A DNA stretch of 64,000 nucleotides from Methylobacterium soli. GTDB taxonomy: Bacteria; Pseudomonadota; Alphaproteobacteria; Rhizobiales; Beijerinckiaceae. Every line of letters starts with the position of its first letter. Within the stretch, counting starts at the first letter, position 1. Location of the stretch: the NCBI RefSeq assembly GCF_008806385.1, contig NZ_VZZK01000009.1, positions 155,062 to 219,061 of the forward strand, given 5' to 3'. The position numbers and the translations under genes are program-made. Positions 1 through 9,729 of the stretch are shown piece after piece. The notes under the pieces are model-generated. The model did not search any database, had not been told where the DNA came from, and saw only the letters and a program-made list of their open reading frames with translations.

Positions 1-2
1 AG

Positions 3-872
3 GCCGGCGAGTTCAAGCGCGTCGGCCGCAACGGGCGCGAGATCTGGATCTACGGGGCCTACAACCCGGTCCTCGACTGCGAGGGCAAGCCCTGCGCGGT
101 CGTGAAATTCGCGAGCGACGTGACGCAGCAGGTCACCGAGCGCCTGCGCCGGGCCGAGGGCCAGCGCATGATCGACGTGGATCTCGGGGCGATCACGCAC
201 GCCATGTCGGAGGTCAGCAACCAGGCCGTCGTCACCGCGGAGGCGGCCGCCCTGACCTCGGGCAACGTCCAGGCGGTCGCGGCGGGGGCGGAGGAATTCG
301 CCGCCTCCATCGAGGAGCTGAGCCGCCACGCGACGGAGGCGAAGATGGCGTCCGACGTGGCGGTGCGGCGGGCCGAGGAAGCGGGGGCGATCGTCTCGGG
401 CCTCACCTCGGCCGCCGAGAAGATCGGCGAGGTCGTCACGGTGATCCGGTCGATCGCCGACCAGACGAACCTGCTGGCGCTGAACGCCACCATCGAGGCG
501 GCGCGGGCCGGCGAGGCGGGGCGCGGCTTCGCGGTCGTCGCCGCCGAGGTCAAGGCGCTCGCCAACCAATCCTCCCGGGCGACCGAGGAGATCGGCCTGC
601 AGATCAGCGCGGTCCAGGATTCCACCAACCAGGCCGTCAACGCCATCGAGGCGATCGCCCGGACCATCGGGCAACTCAGCGAGATCTCGCTCAGCGTCTC
701 CTCGGCCGTCACCCAGCAATCCGCGGTGACGCGGGACATGTCGGTGAACATGCAGAACGCGGCCAACAGCGTCGAGCTCGTGCGCAACAACATGGACGGC
801 ATCGCGCAGGCCGCGAGCGATGTCGACGTCTCGGTCCAGAAGGTCGCGGTCGCCGCCCGGGCGATCGCCTGA
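3..872 (+). CDS. Methyl-accepting chemotaxis protein, PAS-linked (C-terminal part)
   Basis: The reading frame is open from the left edge, so the N-terminus lies outside the window. The first ~40 residues are the end of a PAS domain of the aerotaxis-receptor type ([12 protein letters not shown], then KFASDVTQQ). A long alpha-helical signalling domain follows, with the conserved hairpin tip of bacterial chemoreceptors ([19 protein letters not shown], about 470-520) and flanking coiled-coil heptads. The family binds CheW/CheA and modulates kinase activity in response to the input seen by the PAS domain. No transmembrane helix is visible in this fragment, so it could be cytoplasmic. It ends with TGA at 870-872, followed by a short direct repeat around CGCCTGAGCCCCGGCA. 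The GTG at 102 is internal and not the true start. Confidence 0.93.
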   Translation, partial: AGEFKRVGRNGREIWIYGAYNPVLDCEGKPCAVVKFASDVTQQVTERLRRAEGQRMIDVDLGAITHAMSEVSNQAVVTAEAAALTSGNVQAVAAGAEEFAASIEELSRHATEAKMASDVAVRRAEEAGAIVSGLTSAAEKIGEVVTVIRSIADQTNLLALNATIEAARAGEAGRGFAVVAAEVKALANQSSRATEEIGLQISAVQDSTNQAVNAIEAIARTIGQLSEISLSVSSAVTQQSAVTRDMSVNMQNAANSVELVRNNMDGIAQAASDVDVSVQKVAVAARAIA

Positions 873-983
873 GCCCCGGCAAGACTGTCGCCTGAGCCCC
901 GGCAGGGCGATCGCCTGACGAGGGCCAAGGCCCGGAGCGCCCTCGGGCGGTCGCGCTCGCTTGGCGCGGGCGCGGGGGGGGCG

Positions 984-1313
984 TCAGGCCGTGAGGGCGA
1001 TCCGCTCGGCCGGCTGATCGAAGAAGGCGCCGATCTCCTCCGAGGTGCGCCAGGCGGCGGTGCAGATCCGGGCCCCGGGGAAGCGATCCCCGAACAGCAC
1101 GAAGGTGTCCGGGACGCCGGAGGTGTCCACCATCGTCAGCCGCACCCCGATGCTCGACTGATCGTAGATCAGGCACGGGATGTTGGTGTGCTCGTCGATG
1201 GCGACGGAGCCGATCTCGTTGACGCGAAAGCGTTGTTCTGCACGACGATCCTGCACGCGGATCTCCAGAAAGCGACGGTCCAGGCCGCGACGGCCCGAGG
1301 AGGTATGCTGCAC
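984..1313 (-). CDS. PilZ domain protein
   Basis: A 109-residue protein that is essentially one PilZ domain. It has the RxxxR c-di-GMP-binding box (RAEQR, residues ~24-28) and the second signature, D/N-x-S-x-x-G, as DQSSIGVRL about 27 residues later. The family binds cyclic di-GMP and usually acts by protein contact. The start is a GTG at 1313. It lies convergent to the chemoreceptor fragment, and linking it to motility control would be inference from position only. Confidence 0.85.
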   Translation of the reverse strand: MQHTSSGRRGLDRRFLEIRVQDRRAEQRFRVNEIGSVAIDEHTNIPCLIYDQSSIGVRLTMVDTSGVPDTFVLFGDRFPGARICTAAWRTSEEIGAFFDQPAERIALTA

Positions 1314-1431
1314 CGGCCCCTTTGAAGATCGTGTTCGGGGAAAGCATCAAATTGTCCCGGTGCGGCGGGACGCCGGCTCGGTCCGGTTCCGGACCGAGGG
1401 CCCCTTCACCCGCCCCGTCCCGGGGCTTTCC

Positions 1432-1653
1432 TCAGACCTTGATGTCGAGAAGGCGGCGCTCGGTCAGGGGCACGCTGCGCAGCACGTCGCTGCCCGCTTG
1501 CGCCCGGGTCGCGGGATCGACCGGGCGGGCGATCTCGACCGACACGGTCTTCGTCTCGGTGTTGTGCCGGCGCGCCGCCTCGTTGCGTGCGGCGAGCTGC
1601 AGGTCGGTGGCGCGCAGGATGCCCACCTGGGTGATCGGCGCGATGCGGGTCAT
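1432..1653 (-). CDS. Small hypothetical protein
   Basis: A 73-residue protein. The frame stays open further upstream, but the ATG at 1653 has a clear GGGAGGA ribosome binding site about 6 bases upstream, so I chose it. The protein starts MTRIAPITQVG and has an Arg/Asn/Glu-rich middle (RNEAARRHN) and no signal peptide or transmembrane segment. I recognise no family. It lies between a PilZ gene and another small gene on the same strand, and co-transcription with the latter is possible. Confidence 0.6.
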   Translation of the reverse strand: MTRIAPITQVGILRATDLQLAARNEAARRHNTETKTVSVEIARPVDPATRAQAGSDVLRSVPLTERRLLDIKV

Positions 1654-1753
1654 GGCTGTCCTCCCGGCGGCCAGCCGAGCACGGCCGTCTGACGATCGGG
1701 TTGCGGGAAAGCCTCGCATTCGATCGAATGGCGCGAATCCGGAGGGCTGCGCC

Positions 1754-2047
1754 TCAGGGCTCGTCGAAATCCTCGGCATAGAGGTCGAGGACGTTGTCTG
1801 GCGCGCCGGCGCGGTCGAATTTCGCGCTCGCCGCGTCCTCGATCGGCCGGCGATGGTGCAGGAACAGGGTCATCGGGTCGGGATCGGGGTCCGGGTCGGG
1901 ATCGGTCCCGGCGAAGCGGGCGCGGAGCACGTCGATGCCGAGGCGCCCGGCGATGACCTGCTGCCCGTCCGTCATCGGGAAGCGGATATGCTCCGAGGTG
2001 GCCTTGTCGATATGCGGGTCGCCGAAAGTGTAGGGTCTCAGCGGCAT
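1754..2047 (-). CDS. DUF1488-like small protein with a Asp-Pro repeat
   Basis: A 97-residue protein starting at the ATG at 2047, which has an AGGGAGGGGAC ribosome binding site. The pattern HIRFPMTDGQQ near residue 20, and IEDAASAKFDR near the C-terminus, resemble DUF1488-type proteins of Methylobacterium. I hold this assignment loosely. In the middle is a run of five Asp-Pro pairs, encoded by a short tandem GATCCC/GACCC-type repeat near 1878-1906. The function is unknown. Confidence 0.6.
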   Translation of the reverse strand: MPLRPYTFGDPHIDKATSEHIRFPMTDGQQVIAGRLGIDVLRARFAGTDPDPDPDPDPMTLFLHHRRPIEDAASAKFDRAGAPDNVLDLYAEDFDEP

Positions 2048-2417
2048 CGTCCCCTCCCTGTCCGGAGGCCATTGAGGCGGGCGCGTCCCGGGCCGGTCAA
2101 GGGATTGCACGAAAGGGGACGCATGCGGACGAGAGGGCCTGCGCCGACCCGGCCAATGCGGTAGGGTTTCGTTAACCATGCCGGCCTAGTGAGGCGATGC
2201 GCACCGCACTTTCACCGTCTCAACACCGGGCGGGGCGCCACACGGGCGGGGCGGGCAGGGTTGCCCGCCGCCGCCCGTCTTCCTGTCCGGCTCTGGACTT
2301 GGCCCCCGCCCTGCATCGTGCCGCCCCTGATCGCCTGGCCCCCCGAGGGGGATGCCGCGCCCCGCCGGGCGAAACCCGACCGGGCGATCCGGCGTTGGGG
2401 CGCAGAGGGAGGTTCGC

Positions 2418-2834
2418 ATGCCCGCACGAACCCTGGTGCCCCACCATCCGGTGCCTGAGAGCCCGCTGCCCGGGCCCGGGCGCGCGCCGCCGCGTGTCGC
2501 GATGCCGGGCCGTACCGGTCCAGGCGCCCCGCTCCTCGGCATCCTGCTTCTGGCGGGGTCCTGTCTTTCGGTGGGGGCCTGCCTACTTGTGGGGTCCTGC
2601 CTTCTTGCGGGGTCCTGCGGCGCGCGGGCACAGGACGCGGTGCAGGGCATGGCGCTGACGCGGCCGCCGGTCCCCGCCGCTTCGCCCCAGGCCGACGCGC
2701 CGCCGGCCCCGGCCCGGCCGCTTCCCCTGCGGGCGGAGGCATCGGTGCCGGCCGGGCGCCTGCCGGGCCAGGCGACGGGGCGGATGCGCGAGCGGATCGT
2801 GCGCGACATCTGCATCGGCTGCGATGCCCGGTAG
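2418..2834 (+). CDS. Secreted small protein with ICIGC C-terminal motif
   Basis: A 138-residue protein starting at the ATG at 2418 behind a GGGAGG ribosome binding site. After a charged/proline N-terminus there is a long hydrophobic segment built of repeated GSCLL/GACLL units (near 2540-2620) that ends in a signal-peptidase-like ARAQ. The mature part is Pro/Ala-rich and ends RDICIGCDAR. The same ICIGC ending occurs in the secreted protein at 10936-11280, so it may be a conserved feature of this small-protein type. The gene overlaps the next (VOC) gene by 11 bases, suggesting coupling. The function is unknown. Confidence 0.65.
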   Translation: MPARTLVPHHPVPESPLPGPGRAPPRVAMPGRTGPGAPLLGILLLAGSCLSVGACLLVGSCLLAGSCGARAQDAVQGMALTRPPVPAASPQADAPPAPARPLPLRAEASVPAGRLPGQATGRMRERIVRDICIGCDAR

Positions 2835-3291
2835 CGCCGCGCCGGTGCCGGGGGAGCGCCCGCCGGTGGGGGCCGCCCTGCCGCGCCTGAACGGCGTCCT
2901 CGAAACCGTCCTCTACGTGGCGGATCTCGACCGCGCCGACGCCTTCTTCGGCGGGATCCTCGGCCTGCCCTGCCTCCATGCCGACAGGCGGATGCGGGGC
3001 TACGACGTGGCCGGGCGGGGCGTGCTCCTGCTGTTTCCGGAGGGCGGCTCGCTGCAGCCGATCGAGACCCCGGGCGGCACCATCCCGCCCCATGACGGGC
3101 GGGGGCCGGCCCATGTCGCCTTCGCGATCGAGGCCGGCGCGCTGGGAGATTGGGAGCGCCATCTCGGCCAGGCGGGGATCGCCATCGAGGGCCGGACGCG
3201 CTGGCCCCGCGGCGGGACCAGCCTCTACCTTCGCGATCCCGACGGGCACCTGATCGAGCTGGCGACGCCCGGCCTCTGGAAGGGCTACTGA
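2824..3291 (+). CDS. VOC superfamily (glyoxalase/dioxygenase-fold) protein
   Basis: A 155-residue protein with the two beta-alpha-beta-beta-beta modules of the vicinal oxygen chelate fold. The first begins around residue 24 (NGVLETVLYVADLDRADAFF) and the C-terminal strand carries LRDPDGHLIEL, the usual metal-ligand glutamate segment. A histidine in AHVAFAI is a second probable metal ligand. The family includes glyoxalase I, ring-cleavage dioxygenases and fosfomycin-resistance proteins. The substrate cannot be told from sequence. It overlaps the upstream secreted-protein gene. Confidence 0.85.
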   Translation: MPGSAAPVPGERPPVGAALPRLNGVLETVLYVADLDRADAFFGGILGLPCLHADRRMRGYDVAGRGVLLLFPEGGSLQPIETPGGTIPPHDGRGPAHVAFAIEAGALGDWERHLGQAGIAIEGRTRWPRGGTSLYLRDPDGHLIELATPGLWKGY

Positions 3292-3441
3292 GCATCCGGG
3301 CTGGCGTCATGCGCGGCAAGAATTCAGGCGAGGATTCAGGCAAGACTTCAGGCGAGAATCGAGGATCGCCCGCGCGGCGCGGGCAGGAGGGCTCAGCCGA
3401 TGATGCGCCGGAGATCGCGGCCCCCGATGCGACGGGGGATC

Positions 3442-3846
3442 ATGAGGCTCAGCAAGATGATGGGGCTCGCCGCCCTCGCGGCCGCGGGGGCGGCCGGCTC
3501 TCCGGCCGCGCGGGCGGAGGGAAGGGAGGAGCCCGAGAAGGCCCTCTCCCGCGCGGCCGAGCCCGAGGAGGCCACGATCCGCCGCGTCGTGTTCCTCTGC
3601 CCGCGCGGCACGCTCCTGACGGTCGAGTTCCTGAACACGGAGCCCGGCAGGCCCGCCATCGTGCATCCGCCGGCGGGGCCCGCGATCACCCTGGCCCCGC
3701 AGCCCAGCGGATCCGGCTTCCGCTACGGCGACGAGACCCGGGAGCTGCGCGGCAAGGGCCGCGAGGTGACGTGGAGCGATGCCGGCGCGCCCCCCATCGT
3801 CTGCACCGAGCGGGTCGCCCCGCCGGGCGGCACCGAGCCGAACTGA
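3442..3846 (+). CDS. MliC-like lysozyme inhibitor family protein
   Basis: About 134 residues with an N-terminal signal peptide (MMGLAALAAAGAAG followed by SPAARA). The mature part matches the C-type lysozyme inhibitor (MliC/PliC) pattern: a cysteine after the first strand (VFLCPRG), a strand LLTVEFLN, a conserved GSGFRYGDE block, a GKGREVTW block and a C-terminal cysteine (IVCTE). The family protects the cell wall from host c-type lysozyme in the periplasm. The start is uncertain: the ATG at 3442 has a GGGGGA motif, while a pair of ATGs at 3400-3405 is also in frame. Confidence 0.7.
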   Translation: MRLSKMMGLAALAAAGAAGSPAARAEGREEPEKALSRAAEPEEATIRRVVFLCPRGTLLTVEFLNTEPGRPAIVHPPAGPAITLAPQPSGSGFRYGDETRELRGKGREVTWSDAGAPPIVCTERVAPPGGTEPN

Positions 3847-3875
3847 GCTGCGCCGGGGGAAAAAGGCCCGGCCCT

Positions 3876-5045
3876 TCAGCCGGCCGTCTCGCGGGCGAGA
3901 TCCAGAAGGGTCTCGTCCCGTCCGGGCCCGGCGATCAGCGACAGGCCGAGCGGGCAGCCGTCGAGCTGCCCGAGGGGGAGCGAGATCTGCGGCAGGCCGG
4001 CATGGCCGGCCGGGCAGAGGAGCTCCAGCGCCCTGGCCCGGAACTCGTCGAGATCCGCCTCCGGCGTGGCGAGGCGCGGGGCGATGCCGGGCGCGCTCGG
4101 CAGGGCCAGGATCGTGTCGGCGCCGAGGCGCGCCCGCAGATCCGCCGCAACAATCCGGCGCAGGCTCACCGCTGCCGCGACCGCGTCGGCGTCGAGCTGG
4201 CGCGCGGCCTCGAAGCGCTCGCGCACGCCCGGTCCGAACCGGGGCTGCACCCGCGTGACCCAGGCCCCATGGGCCGCCCAGGCCTCGCTCGACTGGATCA
4301 GCCGGAACGCGTTGCGCCAGTCCTCCGCCGCCTCCCCCACCAGAGTGATGGTCTCCACCGTGGCGAAGCGCGCGCGCAGGCCTTCGAGAGCCCCGTGGAG
4401 GGCTTCCGTCACGGCGCGGCCGGCCCGCTCGAACAGGTCGCCGGCGATCAGCAGGCGGCGGGGCCGGGGCTGCGGCGGGGTCTCGCCCAGCAGCACGCGG
4501 CCGACCCGGGCGAGCATCTCGGGGTCGCGGGCGAACCAGCCCGCCGTGTCGTAGCTCGGCGCCAGCGGCACGGCGCCGAGAAGCGGGATGCGGCCGTGGC
4601 TCGGGCGCAGGCCGTAGAGGCCGCAATAGGAGGCCGGCAGCCGCACCGAGCCGCCGGTATCGGTCCCGATCGCGAAATCCACGAGGCCGGCCGCCGTGGC
4701 GGCGGCGGAGCCGGAGGACGAGCCGCCCGGAATGCGGCCCGGCGCCGCGACGTTGCGCGGCGTGCCGTAATGGGCGTTCTCGCCGTTGAGGCTCCAGGCC
4801 ATCTCATCGGTCTGGGTCTTGCCGACGAGGCGCGCGCCCGCCGCCAGCAGGGTCTCGGCCAGGGGCGCCGACATGTCGGGAACCGGATGGGTCGCGAGCC
4901 AGTCGGGATTGCCCGCCCCCGTGGGGGTGCCGGCGAGATCGAACAGGTCCTTGAGGCCGAAGCTCAGGCCGACGAGGGGGCCGGTCTCGCGATCCTGGCG
5001 CTCGACGAGCCCGTGCGGGCAGAAGGCTCCGACCGTGTCGATCAT
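3876..5045 (-). CDS. Amidase-signature family amidase
   Basis: A 389-residue enzyme. The Ser-cisSer-Lys triad is visible: Lys32 in GLKDLFD, the cis-Ser in GGSSSGSAAA (residues 107-116) and nucleophile Ser133 in TDTGGSVRLPAS. It lacks the long C-terminal domain of GatA and is shorter than GatA (~490), so it is a stand-alone amidase. The ATG at 5045 is preceded by GATGAGGACATCGGG and is my chosen start. An open extension to 5162 adds 39 residues unlike the family. The substrate is unknown. It ends 30 bases from the convergent MliC-like gene. Confidence 0.85.
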   Translation of the reverse strand: MIDTVGAFCPHGLVERQDRETGPLVGLSFGLKDLFDLAGTPTGAGNPDWLATHPVPDMSAPLAETLLAAGARLVGKTQTDEMAWSLNGENAHYGTPRNVAAPGRIPGGSSSGSAAATAAGLVDFAIGTDTGGSVRLPASYCGLYGLRPSHGRIPLLGAVPLAPSYDTAGWFARDPEMLARVGRVLLGETPPQPRPRRLLIAGDLFERAGRAVTEALHGALEGLRARFATVETITLVGEAAEDWRNAFRLIQSSEAWAAHGAWVTRVQPRFGPGVRERFEAARQLDADAVAAAVSLRRIVAADLRARLGADTILALPSAPGIAPRLATPEADLDEFRARALELLCPAGHAGLPQISLPLGQLDGCPLGLSLIAGPGRDETLLDLARETAG

Positions 5046-5187
5046 CCCGATGTCCTCATCCGCCGCGGCGCGCGGCCCGGCGGTGGCTTCTATCGGATGC
5101 GCGGGCGCCGCCGTCAAAGGCGGCCAGCGGATCATGGGACGTCGCGGGATAGCCCCGCGCACTGCAGGCTGCGGGGAAGAGAGGCCG

Positions 5188-5222
5188 AAAAAATGCCCCG
5201 CGGGCCGCAGGCCCGCGAGGCA
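5188..5222 (-). terminator. Rho-independent terminator after porin gene
   Basis: Read on the minus strand, a GC-rich inverted repeat (GCCTCGCGGGCC / GGCCCGCGGGGC, loop TGC) is followed directly by a run of six T. It lies about 30 bases past the porin stop codon. Confidence 0.8.
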
Positions 5223-5254
5223 GGAAGCCGGCCCGGGGCCGGATTCTCGACGGC

Positions 5255-6115
5255 TCAGTAGCTGCCGAACTTATAGTTGATGCCAGCGCGGGCAATGCTG
5301 CCCTCGGTCGTGAAGCGCGAGGTGTAGGAGCCGTTGACCGCGGCGTTGCCGGTGAAGTTCACCAGGACGTTGCGGCTGCCGAGATCGTAGCGCAGGTACT
5401 CGGCCTTGAGCGTGACCGCGTTCGCCTTGAAGAAGTTCAGGACATTGTCCGTCGGGATCGCGAACTCGATGCCGCCGCCATAGGCGAAGCCGGTCTCGAA
5501 ATCGCTGTAGCGGCCCGCATAGGCGAGGGGGCGCGCGGCGGCGTTGCCGAAGAACTGCGCGTCGTAGCTGACATTGCCGTAGGCGAGACCGCCGGTGCCG
5601 TAGACCAGGACGCGGTCGAAGGCGTAGCCGATGCGGCCCCGAACTGTGCCGAGGAAGTCGAGGCTCTGGCGGAAGGTCGACGGATCGTTGAGGGTGCTGA
5701 GGAAGCTGCGGCTGCGGTCGAGATCGGTGTACTGGATGTCGGTCTCGATGCCGACCACGACGCCGCTGCCGGGCGTGAACTGGTAGTTGAAGCCGAAGCC
5801 GCCGCCGGCGGTGAAGCCGTCCTGCTCGGAGCGGAACGTGCCGGGCCGGCGGTTCGCCAGCACGTTGCCGACCGTGCTCGTGTTGAAGGGGGCGACCACC
5901 GGAGCGGCACCCGGACCGTTATTGCCGATGGTGCGGATGGCGCGGTTGTCGCTGAAGGCGTAGCCCGCGTTGATGCCGGCGTAGAAGCCCGACCAGGTGA
6001 AGACCGGAACCGGCGTGAACACCGGCGGCGCGGCGCGGCGGGGCAGGTCGGCGGCTTGGGCGGCACCCGCCAGCAGGGCGGCGGTGCTGCCGGCGAGGAT
6101 CAACGACTTGAACAT
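5255..6115 (-). CDS. Outer membrane beta-barrel protein (Omp25/RopB-like)
   Basis: A 286-residue protein with a clear signal peptide (MFKSLILAGSTAALLAGAAQA, cut before ADLPRR). The mature start AADLPRRAAPP...FTWSGFYAGINAGY is the hallmark of small rhizobial 8-stranded porin-like outer-membrane proteins. Alternating aromatic strands continue to a C-terminal FGSY, with the terminal aromatic needed for barrel assembly. The long leader region (6116-6347) is AT-rich and may hold its promoter. A strong terminator follows. The role is structural or diffusion porin of the outer membrane. Confidence 0.9.
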   Translation of the reverse strand: MFKSLILAGSTAALLAGAAQAADLPRRAAPPVFTPVPVFTWSGFYAGINAGYAFSDNRAIRTIGNNGPGAAPVVAPFNTSTVGNVLANRRPGTFRSEQDGFTAGGGFGFNYQFTPGSGVVVGIETDIQYTDLDRSRSFLSTLNDPSTFRQSLDFLGTVRGRIGYAFDRVLVYGTGGLAYGNVSYDAQFFGNAAARPLAYAGRYSDFETGFAYGGGIEFAIPTDNVLNFFKANAVTLKAEYLRYDLGSRNVLVNFTGNAAVNGSYTSRFTTEGSIARAGINYKFGSY

Positions 6116-6347
6116 GGAGGGGCTTCGACCTTCGAGAGCTGCGGAATGCCGGCACCCTGATCGAGACGACCGATAGATTCCAGCACCGGAAGGTCACAGA
6201 CGCCCTGGAAGCATCGGAAAGACAGTTTTTCCGGCGCTTTCAGTCAGGATATGGCTCGATTGTGGCCATAATAACACAAAATGTTCTGTCGTTCTTCGCG
6301 TAATAAAGTTTTCGTGATGGATGGATTAGAATAAAAACCGAGCCGTA

Positions 6348-8780
6348 TCAGGTGCTGGCGATCAGCTCACGGATGCGGGCGGCGAGCGCCTCCATGGCGA
6401 AGGGCTTGGTCAGCACCTGCATGCCCGGCTCCAGATGGCCGTTGCCGATCGCCGCGTTCTCGGCGTAGCCGGTGATGAACAGGATCTTGAGGTTCGGCCG
6501 CACGGCCCGGCCCGCATCCGCCACCTGCCGCCCGTTCATGCCGCCCGGAAGCCCGACATCGGTCACCAGCAGGTCGATGCGCACGTCCGATTGCAGCACG
6601 CTCAGCCCCGCGGGCCCGTCCGCCGCCTCGATCGCCGTGTAGCCGAGATCCTCCAGAACCTCCGTCACCAGCATGCGCACGGAGGGCTCGTCATCGACGA
6701 TCAGCACCGTCTCCCCCTGCTCGGCCCGCGGCGCGCCCGCGAGATCGGCGAGCCCGTCGGCCTCCTGCGTCGCCCCGTGATGGCGGGGCAGTTCGAGGCA
6801 CATCGTCGTGCCCTCGCCCGGTTCCGAGGCGATCCGCACCTGCCCGCCCGACTGGCGCACGAAGCCGTAGATCATCGAGAGCCCGAGGCCGGTGCCCTGG
6901 CCGAGCGGCTTGGTGGTGAAGAACGGGTCGAAGGCGCGCGCGATGATGTCGGACGTCATGCCGGTTCCGGTGTCGGTCACGCAGAGGGAGACATACGGGC
7001 CCGGATGCAGGTCACGGTCGCGGGCGGCGCGCGCGTCGAGGCAGGAATTGGCGGTCTCGATGGTGATGCGGCCCCCGTCCGGCATGGCATCGCGGGCGTT
7101 GATGCAGAGGTTCAGCAGCGCATTCTCGAGCTGAGGCGGATCGACCAGGACCGGCCACAGGCCGGCGGCGGCCACCACCTCGATCTCGATCGCGGGCCCG
7201 ACGGTGCGGCGGATCAGCTCCGTCATGCCGGAGACGAGCCGGTTCACGTCCGTGGGCTTCGGGTCGAGCGTCTGGCGGCGCGAGAAGGCGAGCAGGCGGT
7301 GCGTCAGGGCGGCCGCCCGCTTCGAGGCGCCCTGGGCGGCGTTGATGTAGCGGTCGAGCTCGGTCAGGCGCCCCTGCGCCATGCGGGTCTGCAGGAGTTC
7401 GAGGCTTCCCGAGATGCCGGTGAGCAGGTTGTTGAAGTCGTGCGCGATGCCGCCCGTGAGCTGGCCCACCGCCTCCATCTTCTGGGCCTGGCGCAACTGC
7501 TCCTCGGCCCTGTGCTGGTCGGTGAGGTCGCGGCCGACGATGTAGAACAACGCCGTGTCGGGCTCGGGCACGGCCGTCCACATGATGGTCCGATCCTGGC
7601 CGTCCCGGGCGCGGACGCGGTCGACGAAGCCCGAGACCGTCTCCCCGCGCGCCAGGCGTGCCACCACCGCGGCGGTCTCGCCATGGTCGGCCGGGTCGAC
7701 GATATCCAGGAAGGGGCGCGCCAGCAGCTCGGCCTCGCTCCAGCCGAGCATCTGGGTCCAGGCCGGGTTGACGGCCTTCAGGAACCCGTCGAGGCCGGCC
7801 GTGCCGATCAGGTCGTTGGAGGTCTCCCACAGGCGGTTGCGCTCGCGCGTGCGCGCCTGGACCTCCCGCTCCAGCGACTCGGCCCGGGCGGAGAGGAGCT
7901 CCTCGACGCGCTTGCGGTCGGTGATGTCCTGCACGAACACGTGGAAGCCGTCGACGCTCCCATCCGCCGCGCGCCGCGGCAGGTAGCGGATCTCGGCGTC
8001 GCGGGAGCCGCCGTCGCGGCGCGGCCAGGGCAGCTCGAACCGGACTTCCTCGCCCGCCAGGGCCCGCTCGATCGCGGCGCGGCGCGCGGCATAGCCCTTC
8101 GGATCGAGGAGGTCGCGCACGTCCCGTCCGACCACCTGATCAGGGGAGCGATCGAACCAGTCCCGGTAGGCGGCATTGGCGAAGCGGTAGATCAGGTCGC
8201 GGTCGATGAAGGCGATGAGGACCGGCAGAGCGTCGGTCACGAGGCGCAGCTCTCGCTCGTTGGCCGCCGCGCGCAGCTCGGCCGAGCGGCGGGCGGAGAT
8301 GTCGTTGAACAGGATCGCGACGCGGCGCTGCTCCAGCCGGCCGATCCGGAAGGCGTGCACGTCGAACCAGCGCTGCTCCAGCGCCGATGCGAGGCTCTCG
8401 AACCGGACCGGCGCGCCGGTGAGGGCGACGCGGCCATAGGTGTCGAACCAGTGCTGCTCGTGATCGGGCGCGAGGTCGCGCATCCACCGGCCGACCGCGT
8501 CCCCGAGGCCGGTCTGCCGCGCGAAGGCGGGATTGGCCGCGAGGAAGCGATAATCGACCGGCTGGCCGCCCGCGAACGTCACCTCGACGATGCAGAAGCC
8601 GGCATCGAGGGTGTCGAACAGGGCGCGGTCGTGCTCGCCGGCCAGGCCGTCGCCCGGTTCGACGGCCGCCACGCCGGTCTCCGGGCCGGAGGTCCGCGCC
8701 AGGCGCGCGCGCAGATCCGCCACCTCCGCCTCGAGGGCGGCGGCGCGGCGGCGCAAGGCGGCGATCTCGGCCGGCCTCAT
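6348..8780 (-). CDS. Hybrid sensor histidine kinase with three PAS domains and receiver
   Basis: An 810-residue cytoplasmic kinase as started here. It has a short N-terminal coiled coil ([17 protein letters not shown]), PAS domains at about 55-170, 176-289 and 313-425, then HisKA with the phospho-acceptor His447 in [12 protein letters not shown] HATPase domain follows with N box ([10 protein letters not shown]) and G boxes ([16 protein letters not shown]), then a C-terminal receiver with phospho-Asp in [11 protein letters not shown]. There are no transmembrane segments, so it senses cytoplasmic signals. The frame is open 29 codons further up to 8867. Neither start has a good ribosome site, and I chose 8780 because the coiled coil begins there. 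The stop is 230 bases upstream of the porin gene. Confidence 0.9.
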   Translation of the reverse strand: MRPAEIAALRRRAAALEAEVADLRARLARTSGPETGVAAVEPGDGLAGEHDRALFDTLDAGFCIVEVTFAGGQPVDYRFLAANPAFARQTGLGDAVGRWMRDLAPDHEQHWFDTYGRVALTGAPVRFESLASALEQRWFDVHAFRIGRLEQRRVAILFNDISARRSAELRAAANERELRLVTDALPVLIAFIDRDLIYRFANAAYRDWFDRSPDQVVGRDVRDLLDPKGYAARRAAIERALAGEEVRFELPWPRRDGGSRDAEIRYLPRRAADGSVDGFHVFVQDITDRKRVEELLSARAESLEREVQARTRERNRLWETSNDLIGTAGLDGFLKAVNPAWTQMLGWSEAELLARPFLDIVDPADHGETAAVVARLARGETVSGFVDRVRARDGQDRTIMWTAVPEPDTALFYIVGRDLTDQHRAEEQLRQAQKMEAVGQLTGGIAHDFNNLLTGISGSLELLQTRMAQGRLTELDRYINAAQGASKRAAALTHRLLAFSRRQTLDPKPTDVNRLVSGMTELIRRTVGPAIEIEVVAAAGLWPVLVDPPQLENALLNLCINARDAMPDGGRITIETANSCLDARAARDRDLHPGPYVSLCVTDTGTGMTSDIIARAFDPFFTTKPLGQGTGLGLSMIYGFVRQSGGQVRIASEPGEGTTMCLELPRHHGATQEADGLADLAGAPRAEQGETVLIVDDEPSVRMLVTEVLEDLGYTAIEAADGPAGLSVLQSDVRIDLLVTDVGLPGGMNGRQVADAGRAVRPNLKILFITGYAENAAIGNGHLEPGMQVLTKPFAMEALAARIRELIAST

Positions 8781-9165
8781 CGCGGGTCCGCGCCCCGCCG
8801 GGTGGAGCGGATTGCCGCCCGAAGCCGGGCCGTGATCGAACGTCCTCTCATGCTGCCCGTCTCGCATGCCGGGCGCGAGCGTGCCAGTTCCCCGAACGGG
8901 CGGAACGGCCGGGTCCCGGGCGGCGGGGACTGCCCGCCGGCCGCAGGTCGCCCGCGCGGATCGTCCGTCCCGAGGGCAACCGCGACCGTTCCGGCCCGGA
9001 GGCAGGACCGGGCCGGTGCGCTCCTGTTCTGATGAAAGCGCAATAACCTCCCGATCTGATCATCGCTCCCGACAGGTTAGCCACGCGTCTTGGCCAGCTG
9101 CCCTTGATTTCACGAATTGCGGAATGATCTATGGCCGCGAGGGGTTCAACAACTGGATTGTACAA

Positions 9166-9627
9166 GTGTCAGAAGAAACACAGGGCATCGCGCCCGAATT
9201 CGTCACGCTCGCGACCGATATCGTCTGCGCCTACGTGTCGAACAACTCCGTGCCGGTCGCGGACTTGCCCGCCTTGCTCGGGAGCGTGCATGCCGCGCTG
9301 AACGGCCTGGCGAGCGGAGCCGTGGCGGCGGCGCCCGCCGAGACGGTCGAGAAGCCGAGCCCGGCCCAGATCCGCAGGTCGATCACCCCGGATGCGCTGA
9401 TCAGCTTCCTCGACGGCAAGTCCTACAAGACCCTCAAGCGCCACCTCGCGGCCCATGGTCTCGATCCGCACGCGTATCGCCAGCGCTACGGCCTGCCGAC
9501 GGATTATCCCCTGGTCGCGCCGAGCTACGCGGCGCAGCGCTCCGAACTCGCCCGGGCGATCGGCCTCGGCCGGCCCGGCGCGCAGGCGGAGGCGCCGGAG
9601 CGGCGGAGCCGCCGCAACGCCGCCTGA
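9166..9627 (+). CDS. MucR/Ros-family transcriptional regulator, zinc-ligand cysteines absent
   Basis: About 153 residues from the GTG at 9166 (MSEETQGIAPEFV, the usual start of this family). An in-frame ATG at 9124 would add 14 residues. The N-terminal half matches the MucR oligomerisation region (DIVCAYVSNNSVPVADLPALL), and the C-terminal half the Ros DNA-binding domain (SITPD, LKRHLAAHGLDPHAYR, YGLPTDYPLVAP, YAAQRSELARAIGLG). The two zinc-binding cysteines of Ros (C-x2-C) are replaced here by ISFLDG, so the finger must fold without zinc, as known for some Mesorhizobium homologues. It is probably a global repressor of surface and exopolysaccharide genes. Confidence 0.85.
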   Translation: MSEETQGIAPEFVTLATDIVCAYVSNNSVPVADLPALLGSVHAALNGLASGAVAAAPAETVEKPSPAQIRRSITPDALISFLDGKSYKTLKRHLAAHGLDPHAYRQRYGLPTDYPLVAPSYAAQRSELARAIGLGRPGAQAEAPERRSRRNAA

Positions 9628-9729
9628 CCCGGATCAGGCGCAGGCGCGGGGCGATCCCGGCTGGCCACACAGGGCGAGAAGCCTATGTCCCGGATGCAGC
9701 CCGGATCGGACTGCGTCCGGGAGGTTCCC

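Noticed and set aside
59..928. Long reverse-strand frame opposite the chemoreceptor
   Set aside because: It mirrors the high-GC coding strand, is Ala/Ser-rich and has no family likeness.
6435..9032. 865-codon plus-strand frame opposite the histidine kinase
   Set aside because: It is an antisense shadow of a clearly coding gene. Gly/Arg/Ala/His-rich, no domain.
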